Source: Amia ocellicauda
Lineage: Eukaryota > Chordata > Actinopteri > Amiiformes > Amiidae
Reading direction: 5' to 3'
Assembly (NCBI RefSeq): GCF_036373705.1
Contig: NC_089860.1
Span: 37,044,921-37,108,920, forward strand
DNA length: 64,000 bases
Below, one piece after another: positions 52,171-64,000 of this stretch (its first letter is position 1; every line of letters starts with the position of its first letter). Both the position numbers and the translations under genes were made by a program. A model generated the notes under the pieces. That model did not search any database. It worked only from the letters and a program-made list of their open reading frames with translations, and was not told the DNA's origin.

Positions 52171-55100
52171 TTGATGATCACCTTTGATGGGACAATATTC
52201 CCTCCCACTCCGAATGCATATCTAATTAAAGTTCAGTGTAAATACAGAGAGCTGGGTCTTTGTGCAGCGTCAATACTGCATGTCTTTATCCAGTGAATGC
52301 ACTCTGCATCTGCAGCAGGAGTTTCAGGCCTTTTCACCTCTAATCCACAGCCCTGCTCTCCGGCCTAGTGAAAGCCCTGGCACTGTGCCAGTAAAGTATG
52401 CCAGTGTTTAATACAAAATCATGATATTTCACCACATTCTGCTGAACGATATATTTGTCCCTTTAAAGAGTTTTTGGTTCAATTCCCCAGACTGACGTTG
52501 TTCGATACATCAAAGTGACCTGTCCCATTTCTCAGTCACTCAATCGGCTTCTCAGGATCTGATCTCCACCGTGTGACAAACTGCCTGTAGAGAGAGTCCA
52601 CATGCCTGCGCTCACTCCGACGCTTGAGGCGGCCAGGAGACGAACACAGCGGCGAGTCACCATCATGTGCCACCGCGGGGATTTCTGAGGGAGTGAAATC
52701 AGAGTGATGGATTTCCTTATTTCACAGGGGATAAATGTGAACAATTGTCAAAGAGCTGAAATGCAAAACCTTTCCTTCCTTCCTTCCTTTTTCCCTTTCC
52801 TTTTATGGTTTCCTGTAGAAACTCCCTGTCAGGTATCAGGAAACACTTCGTTTTATATTAACAAGAACAATAAAAAAAGAAAGAGGGTAGTTTGTATATC
52901 AAAGAAAATATGCATGAAGGACAAACCAGGCAGAAGGAACTACACCCTTGAGTTGTGGGTTTAATTTTAACACTCAGACATTCTCTCAGTAAAGTCAAAC
53001 CTCTTTACATTTACACCTCAAAACAAACACAAATTGGGGTTGTAAACTACCGAAGTCTGTTTTTGGCAATTGTGTTGAGTTTTATACAGGTGTGTATGTA
53101 GGCCTATTTTTGTGTCTGTTTTTCTAGAAACATGTTCCCTGATTGGGTAAAGTCACTTTTTGAATGAGATATTTTTACCATCCATAGCGTCACTTCTGCA
53201 GATAACATGATTATCGGTTCTTTAAATAAAATCCAAGTTAGGATGTAAACCAGTTGTGCCAATTTGACCTTTTCCAGATTATAAATGCCTGTTCCAATGG
53301 TATACATGCAGTATTTTGTTAAAGTAACAACTCGTGGTAAGCTGGCATTTCCAATTACACTTCATACATTCTCATAGTTAGAGATTAGATTTCAGATCAT
53401 GTCTTACACAATATTTAATTACAGGCAGCTGTGAGGTAATGGGATCATAACGCTGATGAAATGGCTGCTCCGTTTAGAGTAACTCATTTATTAAACTTGG
53501 AAGATAACCTTGGATGACCAACACGCTGTATATTCATGAATAAAGAAGAGTATTAATACAATTCTTACGGGATTCCAAAATGATCTTTATATTCTCTTTG
53601 CTAAAATCCGTTACAACGTGTAAGTGCAGGTAAGGTACTATATCCGAGTCCTTTGTGCACCATCTTGTGGACTTTGTAGATGTGTGTTTTAGATGTTGTA
53701 GCACAGAATGGGTTTCCTCTCGCTTGTTTATGGCTCCCTCTTCTGGGCTGCGAGTTTAAGAACAAGACTGAGAAAATCCTCAATTTGTGAACTGCATAAA
53801 CTGGGAGCTTTCATGGCTTGCTTAGCAGTGGAAACTGCAGACATCTGTGCCTCACCACTGTCCCTGTCTCTGAGTTGCACACAACCGTCCGCCAAGGCAA
53901 CCCAGATACGGACAAGGCCGTGTTAAAATAGAAGGTCATACATTTTGAGCAGGACTGCTTTTCTGTGGAAGGGTAGAAGGAAACACATATCGAATTAATA
54001 CTTGATAACATTGCATTATTTCGCAGAACTTACTGGGTTCAAATGGCTCAACAACTCAGCAGCCCCCCCACAATGACCCCCACCTTCTGAAATGAAAGTG
54101 ACATAGGTTTCAGTTGCAGATATGAGCCTGTTGCTCCTGAAATGTCAGATAGCATTGTTTCAGCTTAATCACATGGTTGAAAACCCATTCCACTTCGAAA
54201 GAACAAGGTGTTCAGATTGAGGACTTGATGTATAATCTTGACAATGGCCTACTGCTCAAAGTGCAGCTCTACAAACCTGTCTTTAAGGTGTCTATAGTCT
54301 ATAGAGAAGAGCTCAGGTTGGGTCCGGGTGCAAGTGTGGTCAAGGCTGGAGGACTCTGGACACAACAGGCTTCTCTACATTTAATTTCACTTCAGTATCA
54401 TTTACACATGTAGCCAGATGTTTGTAAGTGACCTCACTGAAGAGCGTTTCATATTCAATATTCAGCTTCTCCAGGAACACAACATCTATTGAACACCACC
54501 CCTTCAGTTGCTCTGGAAATTATGAGATTTGTCTCAGTGACAAAGTACTCAGCAAAGGGACAAATTTAGAATTAAATGAATCGTTTGCAAGCCCCATGAA
54601 AGGTCTCACACAGCAGTATATCACACCCTGTGTTAAAGTAATAAATAGACACAAACTCACACCGCACATGAATCTGATCTGAGCCAGAGAGTGAAATACT
54701 GTATGAATACAAATACACAGTTCGCTGTAAGGAAATTAGTTGACATTTAGATTAATATCTACTGTATATGAGCTTGCAGACCCTTAATATGTGGATCCCA
54801 AAAGACTACATCCAATCTGTGAGTAAGACACATATCAGGGGTTGCTGATTTCAGGTTTAATGATTATCAGTAATACATTTATGGTGGTTTTGATTTACAG
54901 TTGATGTCTGGACAAAGTTATCTCATATTAATGCAATAATTATTGAGAAATTATTCTATATTGTCTATTTTTCCCCTCTGTGGCTAATTCGCTCCCAACA
55001 ATGGCATGACTTTCATCAATATCAGAAGTGTGCTTCAATAAAACTCCACATATTGCTAAATTCAACGCATTCCTGCAGTATATAAATAATGAGATTGAGT

Positions 55101-58100
55101 GAGTTTAGTTTTGTATTAGTGTGGACGTATTTGAAATTAGATTAAGTGTCTAATATGAGAAAACTGAGGAACAGCAGGAGAACATTGTCTAATGATCCAC
55201 AAGATGTCACTGTGGACTCAGTTTTCCTCCTAGAAAACTGACTCCAGTCCCATGCATTTGTTTGTTTGTTTGTTAAGGTACAGAATGACTAGAGCAAATA
55301 TCAATGGTAATACAATAATCTGTGGATTTATTTCGGTCATGTTTTTTCATTTTAATATTAATTACAGAAGATCCCAAATTGCAGGACTCGCAAATAAAAG
55401 CACACTGGCAGCTTATATCAAGATCAAATTGAGATCAGACCATTTTATTAGTGAATCTAGGTTTAGTATTGAGATCTATATGGACATATATGACCTGCTG
55501 AGGTCACTGTGACTTCTCTAAGGGGGTTTTATCCTAATGTACTACTTAATGTATAATTAAGAACTGAATGAAACTAACAAGTTTTCACAAAGGTCTGGTA
55601 GATAAACAATGGATCATATATCAATATAAATGACATCCAGTAACTGGACACACACAGAAGATATCGCTCTTTTTTACAGCAGAAACAATCTAACAATCTA
55701 ACAATCTAACAGAAACAGCTGAATGCTGATTTGAAAGTTGTCGAGTCTGAGGGTCCTGGATCGTTGGGCTGCACGGCTGTTTGAGTCGTGCTCGTACATC
55801 TCCTCGGGCGTTTACGCTGGGACGAGGCTCACCCTTGCCTCAGTTCTCTGTCTGCACCGCCCTGGCCTTGCGCTGGCCTCTCAGGAGCTTCATCACTTAT
55901 TGATCTCCCCATTGAAGCTCAGAAGACCACGGCCCCGTCTCCACTCTCAGGCGATGATCAAAAATGTATGTATTTGTGTTTGCGAAGCCCGTGTCCAGTC
56001 CCAGCAGAAGAACCCGGGGGATATTATTTCACCTTCCTTCTTTTATTTATTTATTTATCTATCTATCTATTGATTTATTTATCCTTGTGTCTTAGTGCTC
56101 TGCGATCTCTTTCCCCCCTCCCTCCATTCAGCGAGAGACAACAAAGTGAGCATGTTGAGTCACTTGACCAAAAACAATCGATGCACCAAATGCACAGAAT
56201 TTCACATATCTTTGGTGTTAATGGCTCTGATCACATGACTAAGAAATGGGCTTCCTTTTGAACATGCTGGTTTAAATGCCAGGGCGTTGAAAGCGATGCT
56301 GCTATTTAATTGCAGACCTGTCTGAGTTTAACAACCTCGTGACTTTCCATAAGAAAAGAAAGGACTGCAATATCATCTCCTACACCCTGTCTATGTAAAT
56401 ACCTAATGCTAAGGTAGGTATCGATCTTTCACACAGGCCATTCCAGCACACAGTCGCTCACCTGCTCTCTTGTTGCATCTTGAAGGAGCCAAAGCCAACA
56501 TTTTTCAATTCGCATTTGAAAGACGTGCTGGTATTGATATTTCCCAGCATCCAGCTACAGACGGGCTGCACAGATGGCAAGCAAAGTAAGAGAATGCCTT
56601 CACCCCAGCTGACTCCATCACAATGCTGGCGTGAGTCAATGAAACACTGAGCGCAAAGAGAGGGATATACAGGACCGTCTGGGAGCTGCTGTCTCTGCAA
56701 TGCCCTGTTGTCACTTTGAGTTCAGTTTTCACAGGATTTGCTTGTATTCATTAATCTATTGTTCTAGAGGAGGCTGTGTATAATCTAGTATTTATTGTTA
56801 CTGTATAAGTGGAAAAGATTGACAAGTGGATTCTTTTGGCTCAACGAGGATCAGAGTCTCCTGGAGGAACTCCTGAGTAAAAAGGAACAACATTTATAGG
56901 GTTTTGGTGAGAATAAATTAGTCACCCCAAAAGACAAATAAACAACGAATGACATAAGTTGAAATACGTGCAGCAGTCAGTGTCTTGTGCAACAGTTTCT
57001 CTATAATTGATAAGCCGACCATTGATAAGTCAGCTTCCAGAATAGTCAATTAGTCAATTAGTCCCGCCCACATGTCCAAATAAGGGATGTTGGTTTTCTT
57101 TCCACATTCAAGTCTATGGGACTGAAGACAAACCATGTCATCAATATAAATAAGCCCTGGACAGAAAACAACTGGAGACACAAACACCAAGAACAAACTA
57201 GAGGACTGTTACCACCATCTTCAACTAAATACTGTACAAATACTAATGCTAAACGCACAGATATAAATGAAAATAGAATTTGTGCTTCACGTCTCGGTCA
57301 AAGTTTTGATTTGGTCCCAGCCTAAGGCACAAATAAACACAGAGCTCTAATATGTAACTACACATAGACCCCTCGCAGTTAAGACCACCCTGTTCACACA
57401 TCTGCCCCCTCTCTGACAATTGTTCCACCCCATCGACAGCTATTGTTGATCTCTGATGGCCATAGTTTAGACACTCGGCCCAATCACAGTGCCGTCACAG
57501 CGGGCCGTGCCGTGGGGCAATTAGGTAAAACGACCCCTGACACCAAAAAAAAAAACAGGAAAAAAACAGCCCCAGAACATATGTCTACATGATGTCTTTG
57601 CCTATAAAGTAAAGCTAATTCCCTGAGCCAGCAGAGGCTTCAGGAAATAAAACCCAAAAGAATTCTATACACCATTTCTCTTTCATTTTACTGTACATTT
57701 AAGAACATTATTATTATGACTATAAATTAACCTTCATAATAAGAATAAGATATCCATTGATCCAGTGATTTTCCTTTGTTTTGCATTTTTAAATATTTAT
57801 TCCATGACTGTAAATGTGTTCCTCAGTCATTTTCTCTTGCTGTTTCGAGGGAAGCTACAGAGAAAACAACGCGCAACAGCAATTAATGTTGCTCCTCTCT
57901 GCGCTGGCATGGCTAATCAGCTCCCCACAAAAGCTAACGTGACAAGACGCATGACAGCTGGGGGGCCGGGCACAACGGCAACCATCTTCTCCGTGTCGAC
58001 AGCAGGGCCCTGGCGCTCTTATGTGGGCAGCTTAGCATCGCGTCCGTACAAGAGCCACAGAAAAGATGTTTGTTTCACATTGGGGACGGGGGTCCTGCTT

Positions 58101-58934
58101 AGAGAAATGATGGGACATGGGGAGGATCTGCTTGTACACAGTTGAGGGTGTTAAGGAGGGTCTGCATTGTTGTCCCGTTTCCACCGTTCCCCTGTGCCCC
58201 CCGGACGTGTCTCAGAAACAGCCTGCAGCCCTTGTGAGGAATATATGACAGCAGCTCCCGCAGAAAGGCCAGTCCTGTTCAGTCCAGCCGAGTGCGGAAC
58301 GCTCCTCTGTCTGCGAGTCTGAGACGGCGGCAGGATCATACACACACTCATTTGAATGGTTTACTCTCGGAGAGCGAGGCGTAGGTGGAGGGTGTTTGAC
58401 CTCACTGCACCGACCTTCTCCGCTGATGGGTCTCTTCTTTTTCCATTTACTCGGCGGAAAATGAGCATTTACACACTCTTCTATAGACAAATACCAATCA
58501 TACGATACAATAGTAAGTTCAACTTGGATACATAGACTGAGAATAGAGAGCACAAATACAGAAACTGGGAATCTCATCAATAAATCAATTAAACACCCTA
58601 ACGTTTCAGAAATATTGCCCTGTTAGACTGATAGAGGCTAGATTGAATTTTCCACACCAGACTGCGCAATTATAATAAGAAAGAATTAAAGCATGTATGA
58701 AGTATGAATTAAATAATGTACGCCCACAATATCCTGTAAATGTCCATTATAATGTACAATATGTACAGTTGTGAATGAATGTTGCCTTGGATGAAGTAAA
58801 TAACCAAACCAAACCAATCATCAATGAAACACACATTAAATAGCAGTAGTAGAACTATGATGGTTTTAAACTTGCATCATGGCTTTGCACAAAGTTTTAC
58901 GGAAAAACTGAGTAGGTTTCAAATGGTGAGCATA
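52171..58934. other. Intergenic, no gene recognised
   Basis: Only simple repeats stand out: (CCTT)n at 52,772-52,803, AATCTAAC repeats at 55,685-55,713 and (TTTA)n at 56,040-56,086. The open frames near 55,790-56,260 and 57,765-58,145 lack domains and splice support. Confidence 0.55.
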
Positions 58935-60149
58935 CATTCACCTAAAGGATTATTAGGAACGCCTGTTCAATTTCTCATTAATGCAATTATCTAATCAACC
59001 AATCACATGGCAGTTGCTTCAATGCATTTAGGGGTGTGGTCCTGGTCAAGACAATCTCCTGAACTCCAAACTGAATGTCTGAATGGGAAAGAAAGGTGAT
59101 TTAAGCAATTTTGAGCGTGGCATGGTTGTTGGTGCCAGACGGGCCGGTCTGAGTATTTCACAATCTGCTCAGTTACTGGGATTTTCACGCACAACCATTT
59201 CTAGGGTTTACAAAGAATGGTGTGAAAAGGGAAAAACATCCAGTATGCGGCAGTCCTGTGGGCGAAAATGCCTTGTTGATGCTAGAGGTCAGAGGAGAAT
59301 GGGCCGACTGATTCAAGCTGATAGAAGAGCAACTTTGACTGAAATAACCACAACCGAGGTATGCAGCAAAGCATTTGTGATGCCACAACACGTACAACCT
59401 TGAGGCGGATGGGCTACAACAGCAGAAGACCCCACCGGGTACCACTCATCTCTACTACAAATAGGAAAAAGAGGCTACAATTTGCACAAGCTCACCAAAA
59501 TTGGACAGTTGAAGACTGGAAAAATGTTGCCTGGTCTGATGAGTCTCGATTTCTGTTGAGACATTCAGATGGTAGAGTCAGAATTTGGCGTAAACAGAAT
59601 GAGAACATGGATCCATCATGCCTTGTTACCACTGTGCAGGCTGCTGGTGGTGGTGTAATGGTGTGGGGGATGTTTTCTTGGCACACTTTAGGCCCCTTAG
59701 TGCCAATTGGGCATCGTTTAAATGCCATGGCCTACCTGAGCATTGTTTCTGACCATGTCCATCCCTTTATGACCACCATGTACCCATCCTCTGATGGCTA
59801 CTTCCAGCAGGATAATGCACCATGTCACAAAGGTCGAATCATTTCAAATTGGTTTCTTGAACATGACAATGAGTTCACTGTACTAAACTGGCCCCCACAG
59901 TCACCAGATCTCAACCCAATAGAGCATCTTTGGGATGTGGTGGAACGGGAGCTTCGTGCCCTGGATGTGCATCCCACAAATCTCCATCAACTGCAAGATG
60001 CTATCCTATCAATATGGGCCAACATTTCTAAAGAATGCTTTCAGCACCTTGTTGAATCAATGCCACATAGAATTAAGGCAGTTCTGATGGCGAAATGGGG
60101 GTCAAACACAGTATTAGTATGGTGTTCCTAATAATCCTTTAGGTGAGTG
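58935..60149 (+). mobile_element. Nearly complete Tc1 element, transposase broken by one frameshift
   Basis: A TA-flanked 1,215-bp element, same family as at 27.1 kb. The plus strand encodes the first helix-turn-helix (MGKKGDLSNFERGM at 59,083), the GRKCLVDARGQ linker and the start of the second helix-turn-helix. The frame shifts near 59,357. The rest continues uninterrupted to a stop at 60,131, with WSDESR, QQDNAPC and SPDLNPIEHLW (DD34E). Apart from a few missing bases at the break, about 340 residues are present, the normal Tc1 length, so the copy is young. Confidence 0.95.
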
Positions 60150-60153
60150 TATA

Positions 60154-60206
<53 letters not shown>
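60150..60206. repeat. (AT)n microsatellite at Tc1 right end
   Basis: An AT run starts at the TA target duplication of the Tc1 element. Confidence 0.92.
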
Positions 60207-60209
<3 letters not shown>

Positions 60210-61318
60210 GTAAATGTTTTCATTTTATAATTATAATAATTGCAAGTAGTACTAGCATTATGTAGGGCTTTAGGTGCATTTTTAGTCAGGCTTATGTTTA
60301 AGGCACATATTATTACAAAACAATACAAATGCATGCAAGCAAAAAGCAAGAAAATATAGATTTCAAAGCAGGGAGGACCGGGTTCCTGTTGAAATCCAGC
60401 CCTCGCTGTTGAACGCAGGTCCTGTGTGTGGTAGATTTAATGAAGGGTACAAAGGTCTGAGTTAAACCAATTAACATTTGGGCCCGACTCAGTATTCAGC
60501 AGATTAAACAACAGACCTGTGTGATGTGAGATGTTTGTTCAAAGGGAAAAAAATAGAAAAGGGGAACCGTTTCATTGCAAACTCACTGCTGTGAGAAAAA
60601 AAGGCATCACCCACTGTTTCCGAAGCGGCTCTCCTCCCCTCTGGAGAAATTATGTCAAATTCACCACTGACTGTCCAATACTGAATAGATGAATTAGCTA
60701 AAATATTAATCTCAGTGATTAGACCAATTCACATCAGGTCCAAGCAACCCGTCAGCCAGTTTAACAAACCAGTAAAAAACAACAACATTGTCAATCTTGC
60801 AAAAAAATCTCTGCCATATGTTTGTCTTTTACTTTTCTCAGAGTCAATTTTTGGATTGCGAGTCTGGGGTTTGAACATTATAATTGAGGTCTTCTCTCAG
60901 GTATACTTTCAGAAATGAGACTGCAGATACCTTGCAGCTTTAATAATCACGGCTGGACTTTTCCACTAGAATGTTCCTACAGAACCGGTTTGATCTGCTG
61001 AGCGTTTGATTGATTCAAAACCAATCAGTGCTCAACATATTTAAGAATGTCTTATTATGGCCTTATCAAGCATACCTACTTATTACAGTAATCGTGATTG
61101 TGATTATTTGTCTGATTCGTTTATCTGAGGCAGCGATCGCCGGGGCGTAGTGGAGGGTAAACAGGAGCAAATGGCACTTATCTGAGGGCACGTATAGCGC
61201 AGACTCACTTGCTCAGTGTGAAATGTGAACGATACCCTTTGCTGATGTTTGTGTGTAATGATATCGCTGTGATGATGAGTTTTATTTGTGACTGTGCTAT
61301 GGGACAACAGTGCAGTTT
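60207..61318. other. Intergenic, nothing recognised
   Basis: AT-rich and without coding signature, repeat family or RNA gene that I can name. Confidence 0.5.
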
Positions 61319-61320
61319 TA

Positions 61321-63609
61321 CAGTTTTTCCCAGTCGTTTATACACTGTGACCGAAAGCATACACAGTGATCAGATGTTCAAGCTGACATCCCAGAACCAT
61401 GAACCATTTCTGTGGAACTAAGCACACATTCTGCTACAACTCAATGTGCGAGTCCAGTTCACTCATGTTGCAAAACACTACACACAACTCTCAATGTGTT
61501 AGCACCATTGTCATTGAGAAAACACCAGCACCATTCGTGTGAATACATGAGTCACCAGACAAAACTCAAACTGCTAATGCACTACGACACACTTGTGCAA
61601 ACCCAATTAACCAAATTGTCCACTCAGTTCTCCTCGTTCTTTCAAGTATAAAACAGGTCACACAAGGACTCATGATTGTACAGGAAAAAATTTGCAACAA
61701 AGAGCAGAAAGGGGAAGAGGTAGGGGAAGACACAGAGGACGAGGAAGGCGATGGAATATATCGAATGAAATCAGAGCCACACTGCTGATAGTGTAATCAC
61801 CCGTGGGACGAGTTTGCGGGAAGCTGGGCAGCGAGTGCAGCCCAATTTGAGCCGATTTACTGTGGCTGGAATCATCAGGACATTCAGGACTACGCAACGG
61901 TGAGTGGGTATAAATTTACCATGCACAATATGTGGCTTTCATATATCAACAAGAGTACTGCCTGTCTGCACATGACATTGTATTGTTTGCATACAGGGTT
62001 GAGAGAAGACCAGCTGCTGGTGGCAGAAACCATCTCTTCACCCAAGAACAAGAGGCTGAAATAGTGAACATGGTGTTGGCAAATAATGTGATTAGACTTA
62101 TAGAAATCCAAACACGTATAATAGAAGACAATGGGATGTTTCAGAACGTACACCGTGTTTCAATATCCACTATTCATCGTTTGCTGTGATGGCACAGGAT
62201 GAGCATGAAGCAAATATATCATGTACCATCTGAGAGGAACTCCGATCATGTGAAGGAGATGCGCTACTTGTATGTGCAGAGTGAGTATGAATCTGTGTAC
62301 AGTACTGTTGTGCACACGGCAGAGACAGACGTCCAGGAAGTGCACTAATGCACCATGTTCTAATCACGGCTCCTACATGGTCAGAGAATACTCGAGCTGG
62401 ATGCAAATGATGACCACACTGAGCGCATCTGTGTGGACGAGGCAGGATTCGACCTGACCAAGAGGCAGCGCCGGGGCAGGAACACTATTGGCCGCAGAGC
62501 GAGGGTGGAGGTCCCTGGCCAGAGGGGTGAAAACAGGACCATGTGTGCTGCTGTCAATCAGCATAAGAACATAAGAACATAAGAAAGTTTACAAACGAGA
62601 GGAGGCCATTCTCCCCATCGTGCTCGTTTGGTGTCCATTAATATCTAAGTGATCCAAGGATTCTATCCAGTCTGTTTTTAAATGTTCCCAAACTTTCAGC
62701 TTCTACCACATCGCTGGGGAGTTTGTTCCAGATTGTGACGCCTCTCTGTGTGAAGAAGTGTCTCCTGTTTCCGTTTTGAATGCTGGAAACCATCACACTT
62801 GGCCCTTACAACGCCGCACTCCTTCTGGTATTCCTGGATGCAGTGTATGACTTTCTTCCCACTCCCAGAGACACAACATAGGACCCCAGGCCACAGCACT
62901 GTCATATGGGACAATGTGTAGTGCTAATCCAAGACTGCTTCACCAACCACCCCCAGATCCAAATGATTTTCTTTCCACCATATTCCCCTGTCCTCAGTCC
63001 AGCTGAGGAATGTTCCTCCGCTTGGCGATAGAAGGTGTGTGACTGGACCCTCATCAGCAAGCGAGTCTTCTCCAGTCGATGGAGGAGACCTGCGGCGATC
63101 TCTTTGCAGAGGTGTGCCAAGGATGGATTTGCCATACTGGGTGCTTTGCCCCGCTGCTTGGCCAGGGAGCACATCAGTTGTGATGTGGATGAGAATATGT
63201 GGCCAAAGCAACATGACAGGCAGGACAATGCCTGAGGTTTCAAAATGTATATTTGTTATATATAAATACATTTATTATTTTTGGGTGGCCAGGATCAAAC
63301 TTTATATGAATTAAAGTTCTTTACTGGCTGTGTTGTTGGATTCTTTTTGTTTTCCTACATGAATCTTCCTTTTTAATGAGAGTGTTTTATTTTTCTAAAT
63401 ACAGTGTTTTCTTAATGCTCAGTGTGAGAAACAGATATGATGCATGTGATTGTGACCCGATTATTTGATTTTGAGGGCTGTGTATATAGTTTTTAGGCCA
63501 GAATTTAAGGTTTTGTAGGTGTGGCTTTTTATAATGGGCATTATGTTAACAGTTTAGGGGTATTGGGGTATTATTCAGAGAATAGTGTGTATGCAGTCGA
63601 GAAAAACTG
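61321..63609 (+). mobile_element. Decayed IS630/Tc1/mariner-superfamily element with nested LINE
   Basis: TA dinucleotides at 61,319-61,320 and 63,610-63,611 flank inverted ends beginning CAGTTTTTC. The plus strand encodes a broken transposase: a basic RGRGRHRGRGRR start near 61,690, a helix-turn-helix segment with ERRPAAGGRN then EIVNMVLANNVIRLIEIQTR (about 62,000-62,110), the first aspartate region DEAGFDLTKRQRRGRN (about 62,435-62,485), an IWDNV motif near 62,905, and a DVDENMWPKQ C-terminus near 63,185. Stops and frameshifts are frequent. It resembles the DDE transposase of a fish mariner-like family, but the precise family is uncertain. A LINE tail interrupts it. Confidence 0.8.
62562..62782 (-). 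mobile_element. LINE 3' tail nested in the transposase
   Basis: The segment opens with CATAAGAACATAAGAACATA, continues with the antisense GTGCTCGTTTGGTGTCC tail and ORF2 C-terminus, and ends where transposase coding sequence resumes near 62,783. It is the fifth copy of the 26.5-kb family in the window and younger than the element it interrupts. Confidence 0.85.
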
Positions 63610-63611
63610 TA

Positions 63612-64000
63612 ATGCTGGTCACATCACTATTCCGGAGAGTGGAGTCTTAGCCCCAGGCCTGTTATTGGTCACAGCGAATTATAGCGACCACTTGCTTTTT
63701 ATTTTATTCCCATTTCCCGCTTTTACTTGGGAAATACAGGCCTGGACGTCAGTGCTGTCAAAGGACGCTTGCCAAACCTTGACCTAGAATATATACTTGT
63801 CACATTGACTATTATCGTCACTCAAACCCAAAGTGAGGCCGTCAGCAGGGTGCGCTGGCAGAGCGCGGACGTAAACGTGACCCAATACAGCAGAAAGAAT
63901 TCATTTCTCCCCTGTCATCAACATTATACACGTACAACTCTTACATCTTATGTGGTTGTTTTCACTAATGCAGTGGTTGTGTACTGGTTCTCTAAGCCTG
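63612..64000. other. Intergenic end of window
   Basis: No gene or repeat recognised in these last 390 bases. Confidence 0.5.

Noticed and set aside
55788..56261. 157-codon plus-strand open frame
   Set aside because: Runs through a (TTTA)n microsatellite and low-complexity sequence; no domain and no splice support.
57765..58145. 126-codon plus-strand open frame
   Set aside because: No homology recognised and no surrounding gene structure; considered chance.

Overview
The window looks like nuclear DNA of a ray-finned fish. It has intron-rich vertebrate genes, Tc1/mariner elements with TA-flanked terminal inverted repeats, CR1/L2-type LINE 3' tails and long AC/AT/AAT microsatellites. The LINE tail family suggests an early-branching actinopterygian rather than a derived teleost, but that is a weak inference.

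Layout. Bases 1-5,430 are one CA-rich minisatellite with higher-order structure. Bases 5,430-9,355 hold no gene I can recognise. sf3a3 (splicing factor 3A subunit 3) runs on the minus strand from 15,244 to about 9,357. Its 17 coding exons all join in phase and give exactly 501 codons plus stop. Head to head with it on the plus strand I assembled a nine-exon gene (17,103-27,019, 373 codons). It has two N-terminal CxxC pairs, a coiled coil, a serine/arginine-rich linker and a C-terminal CAP-Gly domain. I cannot name it, and it is the main unexplained gene here. Its introns and 3' end are loaded with LINE and Tc1 insertions. Bases 28,500-41,060 are gene-free and contain LINE tails, one solo-LTR-like block and a dispersed 350-bp duplication. 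zc3h12a (Regnase-1/MCPIP1) runs on the minus strand from a TATA/CRE/GC-box promoter near 50,200 to a poly(A) signal at 41,086. It encodes 695 aa with a UBA-like domain, the NYN/PIN ribonuclease domain, a CCCH finger and an IKK-type DSGxxS degron. Bases 50,300-64,000 are intergenic apart from a nearly complete Tc1 element (58,935-60,149) and an older TA-flanked element (61,321-63,609) with a LINE tail nested in it.

Function. sf3a3 is a constitutive U2 snRNP component. zc3h12a is an inflammation-controlled mRNA-decay nuclease. The CAP-Gly gene probably concerns microtubules. The sequence shows no shared pathway; the three genes are simply neighbours. The most striking non-coding structure is a perfect 37-bp inverted repeat with a 5-nt loop in the last intron of zc3h12a.
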